Notes: generated from the letters alone by a model not told the origin. Positions 14,976 through 24,514 are shown, counted from the stretch's first letter. The stretch is 64,000 nucleotides of DNA from Desulfobulbus elongatus DSM 2908 (GCF_000621145.1 NZ_JHZB01000015.1:1-64000); one strand, 5' to 3'. Numbers and translations are program-made.

Positions 14976-16920
14976 ATTACAGCAACTCACCCTGATCGCA
15001 CCCAGGCGGCAGCACGTGCGCCCATGGTGGCCGGCATCCTGGCGCCGATCCGTATCAGGGCGAGAGGTTGAATTGATCATCCCGGCTCCCGTCCGCCGGC
15101 GGTGCAAGGCACCAAAAAAGCTGACTCCAAGCGAATGGTCGGTTCTCCGGCGCCGGCTTCCGTCAGCAGACGCTTCGCCCGGCCCGTATCGCCCCGAGCT
15201 TGCCCGGTACGCCGCTCAAGTCATGGATACCTGGGCGTTGCCGTGGGTGCGTGAAGTGTGGCTGTGCGGGGTCGACCAAGCGAGCAAAACCAACACCATG
15301 CTGTCGTGTATCGGATGGTCCATAGATCAGGCGCCCGGGAACATTTTCTACCAGATGCCGGACGAAGGCTCATCAAACAAGATCATGGGGCAGAAGCTCA
15401 TCCCCATGTTCAGGGAGTCGCCCAGCTTGGCCATGCATCTCAGCCCCCGCGCCGACGATACATCGCTGGCAATGGTCAAGTTGTCCAACGGCGTGTCCAT
15501 CATGCCGTCCTGGTCAGGATCTCCGACCAGTACCGCCACCTTCACGGCAACCTATACCTTCACCGATGAAGTCGATAAGGCCCGGATGGTGGGAAAGGAG
15601 TCAAGCCCAATCGATCGGATCCGGAAACGGATCCGTACCAAACGGTTCGGCAAGAATTTTTTTGCCTCCAGCCCTGCCGGCATGTGGATTTACAAGGGCG
15701 CCATGTCTTGCGTGCAGGTGTGGGAGGCCGGGGCCCGGTGCCCGGAATGCGGTGAGTTGATCCGAATGGATGAGGATCACGTCATCATCCCGGATGGCGC
15801 CACGGAAGAGAGCATCAAGGCCGAGCCTGAGACCGTCGCTTATGCCTGCAACGCCTGCGGTTCGCTGTGGGATGAACGTGCGCGCCGGCATGCATGTGAG
15901 CGCGGCGGGTGGGTGTGCATCAAGGGGCAGGATGTCTCCCGGCCGGTTGATGTCGGCTTCACCCTGCCGGCTTTTCCTTTGCCGGACGTGTCCCTGGCCG
16001 AGATCGCGGTGATAATCCTGCGGGCCAGGGCCGGTGACGTCTCGGCTCGGCGCGACCTGGCGCACAGTATCAAGGCGGTTGATTATCAAGAGGATGCGGC
16101 CGCTATCGAGGGAGATTTCATCTTGCGGTTGCGCGACGACCGGCCGGAAGGGCTGGTGCCATCCGTGCCTATCGCCGCCATCACGGCAGTGGCGGACATG
16201 CAGAAGCGGGGTTTATGGTTCTCCATCCGGGCCTGGGGGTTCGGCCTGGAGCAGGAAAGCTGGTTGTTGCGCGCCGGATATGTCGATTCCTGGGAGTCGT
16301 TGCGCCGCTTGTTCTACGAGACGGAATTTCAGGATGTCCACGGCGGTAGGTACGTCATTACCCTGCGGGGAATCGACTCGGGCGGCGGTGAGAGCGAGCA
16401 GTACGTGGACATCAGCCGTACCGGCGAAGCCTATTTGTTCGCCTGCGCCAACTCCGGCATCGTGTTGTTCAAGGGTGTGCGGACCCTGGCCAGCCCGTAC
16501 AGGATGACCGTGATCGATCGGTTACCGGGGACCAACAAGCCCCTGCCATCGACCCCACAGCTCTATACCCTCAATTCCAAGCATTACAAGGACCGCCTCG
16601 CCGCCAAGATAATGGTGGACCCCAACAGCCCCGGCGCCTGGCATCTGCACAGCGGCTACACTGCCGCCCAACTGGAGATGCTGCACCGCGATCCCGCCAC
16701 GAAAATGGATCACAACCTGGGCGAATTCGCGCGGCAGATGGCCGCCGAGGGCAAAGACGAGAAAGGGGGGTTCTGGGTCAATCCCAAAAACCGCCCCAAC
16801 CACTACTGGGATGCGGCCTATATGGAGATGGCCTTGGTGGATATCGCGCAGGTTAAATTCTGGAAACAGCCGGACTTGGCCGCCCAGGGCGGCAGACGGG
16901 TGCTCAGCACCGGAATATGA
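14968..16920 (+). CDS. Terminase large subunit, GpA family
   Basis: The 650-aa protein follows the lambda gpA pattern: N-terminal ATPase, then nuclease. The Walker A region reads CGVDQASKTNT, lacking the usual Gly before Lys, and a Walker B-like TFTDEVDKA follows. A four-Cys cluster (CPECGEL, then CNACGSLW) lies in the middle. The C-terminal part carries ITLRGIDSGG, a likely nuclease acidic site. It cuts and packages phage DNA into the procapsid. The ATG at 14968 is favoured by GGAG spacing; 14956 and 14965 are alternatives. Confidence 0.92.
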   Translation: MPELQQLTLIAPRRQHVRPWWPASWRRSVSGREVELIIPAPVRRRCKAPKKLTPSEWSVLRRRLPSADASPGPYRPELARYAAQVMDTWALPWVREVWLCGVDQASKTNTMLSCIGWSIDQAPGNIFYQMPDEGSSNKIMGQKLIPMFRESPSLAMHLSPRADDTSLAMVKLSNGVSIMPSWSGSPTSTATFTATYTFTDEVDKARMVGKESSPIDRIRKRIRTKRFGKNFFASSPAGMWIYKGAMSCVQVWEAGARCPECGELIRMDEDHVIIPDGATEESIKAEPETVAYACNACGSLWDERARRHACERGGWVCIKGQDVSRPVDVGFTLPAFPLPDVSLAEIAVIILRARAGDVSARRDLAHSIKAVDYQEDAAAIEGDFILRLRDDRPEGLVPSVPIAAITAVADMQKRGLWFSIRAWGFGLEQESWLLRAGYVDSWESLRRLFYETEFQDVHGGRYVITLRGIDSGGGESEQYVDISRTGEAYLFACANSGIVLFKGVRTLASPYRMTVIDRLPGTNKPLPSTPQLYTLNSKHYKDRLAAKIMVDPNSPGAWHLHSGYTAAQLEMLHRDPATKMDHNLGEFARQMAAEGKDEKGGFWVNPKNRPNHYWDAAYMEMALVDIAQVKFWKQPDLAAQGGRRVLSTGI

Positions 16921-16931
16921 TGGAGGATCGC

Positions 16932-17264
16932 ATGAAGCAGAGGGAAATGATTGAGGTGAGGGCAAGGGAATCGTCGCCGGAGCGCCCGGAGCAAATTACC
17001 GTGTCGGATATCAACGCGACCAAGCGCGCGTTCATCGAGCGCAACCTGAGCCTGAGCCCGGAAGAAGCTGGCGCAATGTTCGGCAAATCGGCCCGCTGGG
17101 CTCTGGGCAAAGTCAAGGACGGCGTGTTTGTCGCCATTGACGGCGAAGCCAGGAGGGCACCAGGCGGCGGCGTGCTGGCGTCCAGGTATCTGCGGATCAC
17201 CGCCGAATCGGTGGAAGCCTACAGACAATCGATCCAGATCGATCCGGAGCAGTGGGGAGAGTGA
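16932..17264 (+). CDS. Small HTH-like phage protein (110 aa)
   Basis: The start at 16932 has GGAGG 5 nt upstream; an earlier ATG at 16917 overlaps the terminase stop. The product has an excisionase-type segment (LSPEEAGAMFGKSARWALGKV) and an acidic tail. It may bind DNA during packaging or be a regulator. Confidence 0.55.
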   Translation: MKQREMIEVRARESSPERPEQITVSDINATKRAFIERNLSLSPEEAGAMFGKSARWALGKVKDGVFVAIDGEARRAPGGGVLASRYLRITAESVEAYRQSIQIDPEQWGE

Positions 17265-17354
17265 TATCCGCAACTGAGCAGATGCCGCTCTTCGGTTGAT
17301 TGGCCTTGTTAGCAGTTTCTGGAGGGAAAGTTGAAAGTTTGAGCGGAGGGATGA

Positions 17355-18125
17355 GTGGGAAAACAAACAGGAATATCCTGGACTGATCATACTTGGAATC
17401 CGTGGCAAGGGTGCCGTCCAGTGTCTCCAGGTTGCGCGAATTGCTACATGTACCGCGAAAAGCGCAGATATGGGCAAGATCCGGCAACCGTGATGAGATC
17501 AAGCAGGGAGACGTTCAACGCTCCGTTGAAATGGATGGATCCTGCAAAGGTGTTTGTGTGTAGCTGGTCCGACTTCTTTATTGATAATGCAGACCAGTGG
17601 CGCGATGAGGCGTGGAAGATCATGCGGAAGACTCCTCATCTTACCTTTCAGATTTTGACGAAGCGGCCAGAGAATATTGCCGGAAGGCTGCCGGATGGTT
17701 GGCCGTTTCCGAATGTGTGGATTGGGATAACTGCCGAGAACCAAGAGATGGCTAACAAAAGAATCCCGATTTTGCTGAAAATTCCGGCAGAACTTCGGTT
17801 TGTCAGTATTGAGCCTATGGTTGGACCAGTCGATCTTACAGATATCGTCTCCGGTGAAGAAGGGGATGAGCACCACTTCAATGCGCTGTTTTGCGATGTT
17901 GACATAGAAGACGATGTGGACTTCGGAGGACGCACAGTTGGTTGGGTGATCGTCGGTGGAGAAACAGGTCAGAAAGCTAGGACTATGCAACCCGAATGGG
18001 CTCTGGCTGTCAAGGAACAGTGCTGTATCTTTGGAACTCCATTTTTTATGAAGCAGATGTCGGGAAAAAAACCAATTCCTGAATATCTGTTGAAGCGGGA
18101 ATTTCCAGGATTGATTGCAGAATAA
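17355..18125 (+). CDS. Phage Gp37/Gp68 family protein (DUF5131, radical-SAM-like)
   Basis: The opening SWTDHTWNPWQGC and C-x6-C-x2-CY (CRPVSPGCANCYM) match the PF07505 phage Gp37/Gp68 family; the three cysteines would hold an iron-sulfur cluster. Later VSIEPMVGPVDL and WVIVGGETG are also typical. The GTG at 17355 has GGAGGG 4 nt upstream. It interrupts the head operon between terminase and gpW, so it looks like an accessory insertion. The reaction is unknown. Confidence 0.85.
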   Translation: MGKQTGISWTDHTWNPWQGCRPVSPGCANCYMYREKRRYGQDPATVMRSSRETFNAPLKWMDPAKVFVCSWSDFFIDNADQWRDEAWKIMRKTPHLTFQILTKRPENIAGRLPDGWPFPNVWIGITAENQEMANKRIPILLKIPAELRFVSIEPMVGPVDLTDIVSGEEGDEHHFNALFCDVDIEDDVDFGGRTVGWVIVGGETGQKARTMQPEWALAVKEQCCIFGTPFFMKQMSGKKPIPEYLLKREFPGLIAE

Positions 18126-18185
18126 CGTCCTGGAACGAAGCGATGCAGTTCGGCATACGCTCGATCAAGGGCCGTGCACTAGCTA

Positions 18186-18857
18186 CTATGGTCTACAGAC
18201 TTTGCAGGGGACATATCCGGCGGCAATTGCTTGCGTTCGGGAAAAGAAGGTTGCGGTGCAGTGTTTGCAGCCGGCGTATCGGCAATCGGGCGAATGAAAC
18301 TTGCGGGTATTCGTGTTGCCGATAAACATCCCCCCAATGTCGGCGGCCACCGCGGCCTTGGCCATCTGTTTGCCGGTTGCTCCGCCGTGGCGCCATTCCC
18401 AGGGTGGGATAATGTTGGATTCCTGCCAGATGCCGATCCTGGCGTTCTTCGCCGCGGCCTCACTGTTCTTCCAAGCGGCGCAGAACGACTCCTCGCAGTA
18501 TTTGGTATACACCCAACTCCAGCCCTCGCCGATCATGGCTTCGTTCACGCTTTTTTCCCCGGCGTAGACCATGGCAACGGTGCGGCCGTAGCGGTCGCGG
18601 TCCATGGGCCGGATGGTGATGTCGCCGCCGGCGATGAGGCGCTGCACCGCCCTGGTGGCCTGCTTGCCTCCGGGCTGGTCCGTTTCCGGAGCATCGATGC
18701 CGTACAGCCTGATTTCAACCAGCTTGCCCTCGATCGTTGCCTTGAGCGAATCGCCGTCGACAATGCCGATGATCTTAGCGGGGACAGCGACGGCCGTGGC
18801 CGAGGCGAAAAGGATCAGGGTCGTGACGAAATATCTGATGCATTTGGTACCGAACAT
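18186..18857 (-). CDS. Secreted micrococcal-nuclease-like thermonuclease with C-terminal Cys motif
   Basis: A signal peptide (FVTTLILFASATAVAV) leads into an SNase fold: GIVDGDSLKA, EIRLYGIDAPE, RDRYGRTVAMVY hold the usual Asp, Arg and Glu active-site residues. The C-terminus (FHSPDCRYAGCKHC ... GYVPCKVCRP) resembles the Ada-type metal-binding motif. The ATG at 18857 has AAGGAG upstream. It is the only leftward gene in the head operon, so it is a typical self-contained accessory gene, acting in the periplasm or outside. Confidence 0.88.
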   Translation of the reverse strand: MFGTKCIRYFVTTLILFASATAVAVPAKIIGIVDGDSLKATIEGKLVEIRLYGIDAPETDQPGGKQATRAVQRLIAGGDITIRPMDRDRYGRTVAMVYAGEKSVNEAMIGEGWSWVYTKYCEESFCAAWKNSEAAAKNARIGIWQESNIIPPWEWRHGGATGKQMAKAAVAADIGGMFIGNTNTRKFHSPDCRYAGCKHCTATFFSRTQAIAAGYVPCKVCRP

Positions 18858-18920
18858 TTTGAAGGCTCCTTGTTTGATTGACCGATAATTCAAGGTATCA
18901 CAAATCACGATGATGCTGTA

Positions 18921-18959
18921 AGGGCCGTTTCGGTTCCGAAGCGGCCTTTTTCTTTTTTT
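18921..18959 (+). terminator. Intrinsic terminator ahead of the gpW gene
   Basis: GGCCGTTTCG, loop GTTC, CGAAGCGGCC, then TTTTTC and seven T. It would stop rightward transcription from the upstream genes, implying a separate promoter for the head genes in 18960-19071. That gap also holds a tandem CTAGCCCTACA repeat. Confidence 0.75.
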
Positions 18960-19071
18960 CGCCCTCCATTTTTTTTTGTTTTCGTGACGCTAGCCCTACA
19001 CTAGCCCTACTCCAGGCCCCTTCTGCCCTGCCCAAAAAGCCGGTACCCTCCCGCATAATCAAGGAGGCTCC

Positions 19072-19320
19072 ATGCCGGACGATAACGGAATCACCCTCTC
19101 CGAAGCCAAAAATCAGCTTTCCAAATGGCTCGCCGCCGATGCGGCGGTGTCGGAGGGGCAGGCCTACACCTTGGATAACGGCGGATCCGGCGGCGAGCGG
19201 CGACAGCTCACCCGTGCCGATGCCGGCGAGATCCGCCGCAATGTCGAATTCTGGGACAGCAAGGTCCGCCAGCTCTCGCGCGGCGGTATCCGCGTCTATG
19301 GAGTGATTCCGCCGGCATGA
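19072..19320 (+). CDS. Head-to-tail joining protein gpW
   Basis: The 82-aa product matches the lambda gpW size and contains the typical QAYTLDNGG...RRQLTRADAGEIRRNVEFWDSK segments. gpW closes the portal of filled heads and gives the tail attachment site. AAGGAGG precedes the ATG by 5 nt; the stop overlaps the portal ATG. Confidence 0.88.
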   Translation: MPDDNGITLSEAKNQLSKWLAADAAVSEGQAYTLDNGGSGGERRQLTRADAGEIRRNVEFWDSKVRQLSRGGIRVYGVIPPA

Positions 19321-20987
19321 GCAGAATACAGCCGCAGAAAAACGGTTTTCTGAACCGCCTGTCCACCGGATACGACCGGCTGGTGGCAGCCTTTGCGCCG
19401 GAGCGGGCCGTCCGCCGGTTGCAGGCGAGGATGACCATGGCGGCGGCTGACGAATTTTTCGGCTCGGGCGGATTCGACGCCGCCGATCGGTCCAGCCGGG
19501 AAATGTCCGAGTGGAACCCGTTCGGCACCGATGCCGACAGCGCGATCCTCGGCGGGCTGGACACTATGCGCGCCCGGTCCCGAGACGCGGACCGCAATCA
19601 ACCCCTGGCTGGCGGCCTGATCAACACTGCGGTGCTCAACACCGTGGGCGTCGGGCTGGCGCCCCAGGCCCGCATAGATCGCGCTGTCCTCGGCCTGTCC
19701 GAGGACAGCGCGATCGCGTGGCAGAAGCTGGTGGATTGGCGATGGTGGCTGTGGGCCGGATCGAAGGACTGCGACTTGGCCCGCAAGCTCACCTTCAACG
19801 GATCGTGCCGTCTAGCCCTGCGCGCCCGGTGCGTGGACGGTGAATCGCTCACCCTGCTGCCCTACCGGCCCTTGGCCGGGCTGTCTAATCCCATCCGGTT
19901 GCAGGCCGTCGAAGCGGACCGGCTCTCTAACCCCGGCTTGGCCCCGGACTCCGCTACCATGGCGGCCGGCATAGAAAAGGATGCAGACGGCGCCCCGGTG
20001 ACCTATCACATCATGCGCGGCCACCCCGGCAACGTGCTGTATGCCGATTCCCGCCGCTGGCAGTGGGACGCCTATCCCGCGTTCAACGCGCAGACTGGCT
20101 TGCCTAATGTCGTCCATTATTTCCGCACCGAGCGCGCCGGCCAGAGCCGCGGCTTCCCGTTGCTGGCGCCGGTGCTGGAGCCGCTCAAGGACCTGGCCCG
20201 TATGGGCAAGGCCGAACTCAAGCGGGCGGTGGTGAGCGCCTTGTTCACCGTGTTCATCAAGTCGGTCGGCGGCGGCGGACTGGCCAACATGCCGGCCGCT
20301 TTGCCCGGCAGCATCGCCTATCCCGGCGGCATGCGGGTGTCGACCAACCCCGGCGAGCAGAGCGCGGCCACCACCGGCAACATGCGGCTCGGGTACGGAG
20401 CGGTGTTGGGGCTGGAGCCCGGCGAAGAAATCCAGGTTGCGGACCCCAAGCTGCCCAACGCCAATTTCGACCCGTTTTTCCTGGCCAACGTGCGCCAGAT
20501 CGGCATGCGGGTGGGCATCCCGTACGAAGTCCTGATCAAGCACTACACGTCGTCGTACTCGGCGGCGCGGGCGGCAATCGAGGATGCCCACCGGTTTTTC
20601 CTTTTTCTGCGGGCCGAAATGGTGGAGGACTACTGCGACCCTATCCGGACGGTCTGGTTTTCCCAGGAGGTGGCGCAGGGCACCATCTACGCGCCTGGCT
20701 TTTTCGCCGATCCGCTCATCCGTGCCGCTTGGCTCAACTGCGACTGGATCGGCCCCTCCAAGCCAGTGATCGACCCCACCAAGGAGGTGGAAGCCGCGTC
20801 CCTCCGCGCCGAACTGGGCATCAGCACCCTGGCACAGGAGACGGCCGCCATGACCGGCGGCGACTGGGAGGCCAACATCGAGGAGCGCGGCCGGGAGGAA
20901 CGGCGGCGGCGTGCGGCCGGACTGGCCGCGGCTGAACCGTCCGCAGCAGCCAACCCTGACCTGCCCGAAGGAGTCGAAGCACCGTGA
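19317..20987 (+). CDS. Portal protein, lambda gpB family
   Basis: The 556-aa protein has the family features NTVGVGLAPQARID, NPIRLQAVEADRLSNP, a central RAGQSRGFPLLAPVLEPLKDL and SSYSAARAAIEDAHRFF. It forms the dodecameric ring at one capsid vertex through which DNA enters. It is coupled to gpW upstream and to the protease downstream by 4-bp overlaps. Confidence 0.93.
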   Translation: MSRIQPQKNGFLNRLSTGYDRLVAAFAPERAVRRLQARMTMAAADEFFGSGGFDAADRSSREMSEWNPFGTDADSAILGGLDTMRARSRDADRNQPLAGGLINTAVLNTVGVGLAPQARIDRAVLGLSEDSAIAWQKLVDWRWWLWAGSKDCDLARKLTFNGSCRLALRARCVDGESLTLLPYRPLAGLSNPIRLQAVEADRLSNPGLAPDSATMAAGIEKDADGAPVTYHIMRGHPGNVLYADSRRWQWDAYPAFNAQTGLPNVVHYFRTERAGQSRGFPLLAPVLEPLKDLARMGKAELKRAVVSALFTVFIKSVGGGGLANMPAALPGSIAYPGGMRVSTNPGEQSAATTGNMRLGYGAVLGLEPGEEIQVADPKLPNANFDPFFLANVRQIGMRVGIPYEVLIKHYTSSYSAARAAIEDAHRFFLFLRAEMVEDYCDPIRTVWFSQEVAQGTIYAPGFFADPLIRAAWLNCDWIGPSKPVIDPTKEVEAASLRAELGISTLAQETAAMTGGDWEANIEERGREERRRRAAGLAAAEPSAAANPDLPEGVEAP

Positions 20988-22288
20988 GAAATCTGCGCAT
21001 CGCCGAGTTGCTCTTCAACCGGCCGCTGATGATTGCCAAGGAAAAACTCGACGTGCTGCTGCATGTGTTCGGCCAGCGGGCCGGCATCGACCTCATCGGG
21101 TTGCCAGCCGTCGAGGCGGTGGCAATGGATGATCGCGCGCGTGCCCGAGCCGGCTATCAGGTGCACAACGGGATCGGCATCATCGGTATCCACGGCCCGC
21201 TCATGCACCGAGTGCTGGCGATGGACTTTCCCTCGGGCGGGCCAACCACCTATGCCGATATCCGCCGGGCTTTCGACACCGCCCTGGCAGACGACGGAGT
21301 GCAAGGCATCGTCCTTGATCTCGATTCACCCGGCGGCGAGGTGAACGGGGCCTTCGACTTGGCCGACCATATTTTCCAGGCGCGCGGCATCAAGCCGCTG
21401 ACCGCCGTGATTAATGAATCTGCCTTTTCCGCAGCCTACTTGCTGGCCTCTGCTGCGGACAAGATAGTGGTACCCCGCACCGGGGTGGCCGGGTCCATCG
21501 GCGTGATCGCCACCCATGCCGATTTTTCCCGCGCCGAGGATGCTGCCGGCATCACGGTGACCCACATCTTCGCCGGGGCGCGCAAGGCGGATTTTTCCCC
21601 GCACCGGCCCTTGGACGCCGAGGCCGCACGGGTGTTACAGGAGATGGTGGACGGTACCTACGACCTGTTCGTGGAGACCGTAGCGCGCAATCGCGGCCTC
21701 TCGACCGGAGAGGTGCGCGACACGCAGGCCGCCATATTCGAAGGGCATAAAGCCGTGACCGCCAGGCTGGCGGACGAGGTGGCCGCCGTCGACCGGGCGA
21801 TAGCCACCGCCCGCAAGGGCAAGGGAACAAAACTGATTGCCGCAGCATCGGCACGAACCAGGGAGAAGACCATCATGAATGTGCAGGAATTGAGAGAGAC
21901 CCATCCGGATCTGGTTGCCCAGGTCGAAACAGAAGCGCGCCAGGGCATGATCAGCAAGGCAGAAGCCGACGCTGGCCGCACCGAGGCGATCACGGCCGAG
22001 CGCACCCGGGCGTTGGCCATTCTCGGTATGCCGGGCCCGGCGGCCCAAGCCCACAGGGACCTGCTTATCCAGGGGATCGAGGCCGGCCAGAGCGCGGGCG
22101 ACGTAGCCCTGGCCATCCAGCACAAGGAAGCGGAGCTGCTCGGCAAAATGGCCACGGGCATGAAAGAGGGCGCCCCGCCGGCCGCCCCCGCCGCTGAACC
22201 CGGCGGTGCCACCGTGGCCGAGGCCCAGGCGGCCGTCGCCGGCGAGGAAATGGTCAAGGCTGCCGCCGCCTGGAACGCGCGCAACTGA
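20984..22288 (+). CDS. S49-type capsid maturation protease with C-terminal scaffold-like domain
   Basis: Residues about 55-270 are a signal-peptide-peptidase (S49) domain: LDLDSPGGEVNGAFDL, the serine in NESAFSAAYLLASA, and the lysine-bearing region around GVAGSIGVIA. The rest, from about residue 290, is a helical region similar to the scaffold (Nu3-like) part of lambda gpC. The GTG start overlaps the portal stop. It processes the capsid during assembly. Confidence 0.9.
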   Translation: MRNLRIAELLFNRPLMIAKEKLDVLLHVFGQRAGIDLIGLPAVEAVAMDDRARARAGYQVHNGIGIIGIHGPLMHRVLAMDFPSGGPTTYADIRRAFDTALADDGVQGIVLDLDSPGGEVNGAFDLADHIFQARGIKPLTAVINESAFSAAYLLASAADKIVVPRTGVAGSIGVIATHADFSRAEDAAGITVTHIFAGARKADFSPHRPLDAEAARVLQEMVDGTYDLFVETVARNRGLSTGEVRDTQAAIFEGHKAVTARLADEVAAVDRAIATARKGKGTKLIAAASARTREKTIMNVQELRETHPDLVAQVETEARQGMISKAEADAGRTEAITAERTRALAILGMPGPAAQAHRDLLIQGIEAGQSAGDVALAIQHKEAELLGKMATGMKEGAPPAAPAAEPGGATVAEAQAAVAGEEMVKAAAAWNARN

Positions 22289-22323
22289 TCACGGCATCCA
22301 TCAATCACTACGGAGGAACGGAC

Positions 22324-22677
22324 ATGCCCGAGTACACCCCTGACAACCTGCTGGCCGGCAACGAGTTCCCGGCCCTGGTGACGGCAGTCACCATCAAGAG
22401 CGGCCAGAATCTTCAGCGCGGTGCCGTGCTGGGCGAGATCACCGCGACCGGAAAATATCAGCTCGTGGACAAGACCGCAGAGGACGGCTCCCAGACGGCC
22501 AAGCACATCCTGGCCGCGGATGTGGACGCCACGGCGGCGGATGCCCCCGGCGTCGTGTATGACACCGGCATTTTCAACCCGGCGGCCCTGATTCTGGCTG
22601 CGGGCACCGTGGTGGCCGACGTGTCCGCCGCCCTGCGCAGCCGCAGTATTTTCCTGCGCGCTGTGCGTACCCTGTAA
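22324..22677 (+). CDS. Head decoration protein gpD
   Basis: The 117-aa protein has the gpD pattern: EYTPDNLLAGNEFPALVT, GQNLQRGAVLGEITATGKY, then a DGSQTAKHILA repeat region. It trimerises on the capsid surface to stabilise the expanded head. Position between protease and major capsid protein is as in lambda. Confidence 0.9.
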   Translation: MPEYTPDNLLAGNEFPALVTAVTIKSGQNLQRGAVLGEITATGKYQLVDKTAEDGSQTAKHILAADVDATAADAPGVVYDTGIFNPAALILAAGTVVADVSAALRSRSIFLRAVRTL

Positions 22678-22716
22678 TTTTCAGGCCATCTTACCTGACA
22701 ACAAGGAGAAGCGACC

Positions 22717-23751
22717 ATGCCCCTCGACGATTTTCTGAAGCGCTCCATGCACACCGCCATTGAGCGGATTCCGGTGCCAACCAAGTTCCTGCGCCAGCGT
22801 TTTTTTGGCCGGACCTTTACTTTTGGCACCCGCCACATCGATATTGATCTGGTCATGCCCAAGCGCGGCATGGCTCCCTTCGTGCACCCCATGCACCCCG
22901 GCAAGCCGACGGCCAGCCAGGGCTTCACCATGAAGACCTATATTCCGCCGACGCTCAAGCCCACCAAGTTGATCACCCCGGAGGATCTGGATTCCCGCCG
23001 GCCCGGCGCCACCATCTACGATGAGGGCGACGAGCAGCCGGTGGCCCTGTCCCAACTGCTGGGGGAAAAGATCGCGGAGAACAACGACGAAGTCGCCTTC
23101 CGTTGCGAGTGGATGGCGGCCAAGGCACTGTTCTCCGGCCAGATACCGGTGGTGGGCCCCGGCTATGATCACATCATTTCCTTCGATTTGCCTGCCGGGC
23201 ACAACATCGTGCTGGCAGCCGGCGCAAAGTGGGATCAGGCCACGGCCACACCCTGGGACGATCTGGTGGCCGCATGCCGGGCCAACCGCGACGACGGCCA
23301 GGTGGTGAGCGACACCGTGGTGTTCGGTTCCAATGCCTGGAAGCTGTTCCGGCAGTACCTGTTAGCCGAGGAAATGATGAACCAACTCGACCTCAAGCTG
23401 GGGATGATCGCACCCATGCCGGTGGACAAGTACACCACCTATCTCGGCTCCATCCGGGATGCGGACATGAGCGTGGATCTGTTCGCCTACAGCGCCCAAT
23501 ACGAGGATGACGACAACGCCATGAAGCCGTTCGTGCCTGCGGATGAGGTCTTCGTCGGGTCGAGCCAGGCCACCGGCAATCAGGAGCTATACGGCGCCAT
23601 CCTCAACCTGCACGCCCAGAGCCGCCGGGGACAGGTATTCCACGATTACGAGGTGAAGCGGAATCCTTCGTCCATTGAGATCCTGTCGCAGTCGGCGCCG
23701 TTGGTGGCCCTATTGGAGCCCAAGGCGGGCACCAGGATCAAGGTGGTCTGA
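22717..23751 (+). CDS. Major capsid protein gpE family
   Basis: The 344-aa protein matches the lambda E family in length and motifs: FLRQRFFGRTFTFGTRHIDID, RGMAPFVHP, MKTYIPPTLKPTKLITPEDL. It builds the capsid shell. AAGGAG precedes the ATG. Confidence 0.93.
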   Translation: MPLDDFLKRSMHTAIERIPVPTKFLRQRFFGRTFTFGTRHIDIDLVMPKRGMAPFVHPMHPGKPTASQGFTMKTYIPPTLKPTKLITPEDLDSRRPGATIYDEGDEQPVALSQLLGEKIAENNDEVAFRCEWMAAKALFSGQIPVVGPGYDHIISFDLPAGHNIVLAAGAKWDQATATPWDDLVAACRANRDDGQVVSDTVVFGSNAWKLFRQYLLAEEMMNQLDLKLGMIAPMPVDKYTTYLGSIRDADMSVDLFAYSAQYEDDDNAMKPFVPADEVFVGSSQATGNQELYGAILNLHAQSRRGQVFHDYEVKRNPSSIEILSQSAPLVALLEPKAGTRIKVV

Positions 23752-23795
23752 TCCACGGCGCCGCGAAGATTCATAACGCCTGAAGCTTGAATGAA

Positions 23796-24127
23796 TTGTT
23801 AGCCGTCATTGGCTAGGAGACACGAATGGAAACGAATCATACGCCAGGACCGTGGACTTGCTACGCGGACTTGCCGAGTACCGGCCCAAACTGGCACATC
23901 GTGACGGCCAATAGCCGTATGCGCGTTCTGGCTAATGTGCATATTGAGCCTGGTAACAAAATGGACGCGGCCAACGCCAGATTGATTACCGCAGCGCCTG
24001 ATCTACTTGCTGTGCTTCAGGAGTTGCGCGAGTCCGCCGAATACTGGAGTGAGTACGACGTGCCTTGCGGCATTGTCGAACGGATGGATGCCGCGCTTGC
24101 GAAGGTGTACGGCATGACGGCTAACAA
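23796..24127. repeat. 14-bp inverted repeats flanking the small gene at 23826
   Basis: TTGTTAGCCGTCAT at 23796-23809 and its exact reverse complement at 24114-24127 frame a single 104-codon gene. The right arm is inside the gene's last codons. This could be a relic of insertion of a small cassette, or a long-range RNA stem. Confidence 0.6.
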
Positions 24128-24140
24128 GGAGGACAAATGA
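23826..24140 (+). CDS. Small phage protein of the HTPGPW...NARLIAAAPDLL type
   Basis: The 104-aa protein begins NHTPGPWTCY and has NARLITAAPDLLAVLQELRE, features of a very widespread small phage/prophage family without known function. It interrupts the head operon after the capsid gene and is flanked by 14-bp inverted repeats. It overlaps the next start. Confidence 0.75.
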   Translation: METNHTPGPWTCYADLPSTGPNWHIVTANSRMRVLANVHIEPGNKMDAANARLITAAPDLLAVLQELRESAEYWSEYDVPCGIVERMDAALAKVYGMTANKEDK

Positions 24141-24514
24141 TGGCAAAGAAGATGCTCACCTGTGAGGTGCTGGCCACCATCAAGGGCCTGGACCCCAAAG
24201 ACCCGCAGGGATACACCCGCGCCGGCACCACGGAGCGCCCGGTATTGGTCGAGTTGGCCGACAGCGCCGACACGCAGGCACTGATCGCTGCCGGTGCGGT
24301 GCGGATCTGGCCCGGCCCGCAGGAAAAGCCTGCCGCCCCCGCTGCCGGGCCAGATCTCAAGAGCCTGCGCAAGATCGAGGATGTCTTGACGCGGTTCGTC
24401 GATCGTTGCCGTGGGGAACTGGAGAGCGCGGTCGATGCCGATAAGGGCGCTCTCCAGACCGCCCTAGACGGCGCCGAGTCCGATCTGTCCCTGGTGCGTG
24501 AGCTCATGAAATAA
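24137..24514 (+). CDS. Small head/neck-region protein (125 aa)
   Basis: AAGGAGG precedes the ATG at 24137. The product has a beta-like N-terminal half ending in a Pro/Ala linker (EKPAAPAAGP) and a C-terminal helix. Position after the capsid gene suggests a head completion or connector role, but I do not recognise it. Confidence 0.6.
   Translation: MMAKKMLTCEVLATIKGLDPKDPQGYTRAGTTERPVLVELADSADTQALIAAGAVRIWPGPQEKPAAPAAGPDLKSLRKIEDVLTRFVDRCRGELESAVDADKGALQTALDGAESDLSLVRELMK

Noticed and set aside
23796-24127. Integron attC cassette around the 104-aa gene
   Set aside because: The arms give GTTAGCC, which breaks the GTTRRRY core, and no second set of L-box sequences or integrase is nearby.
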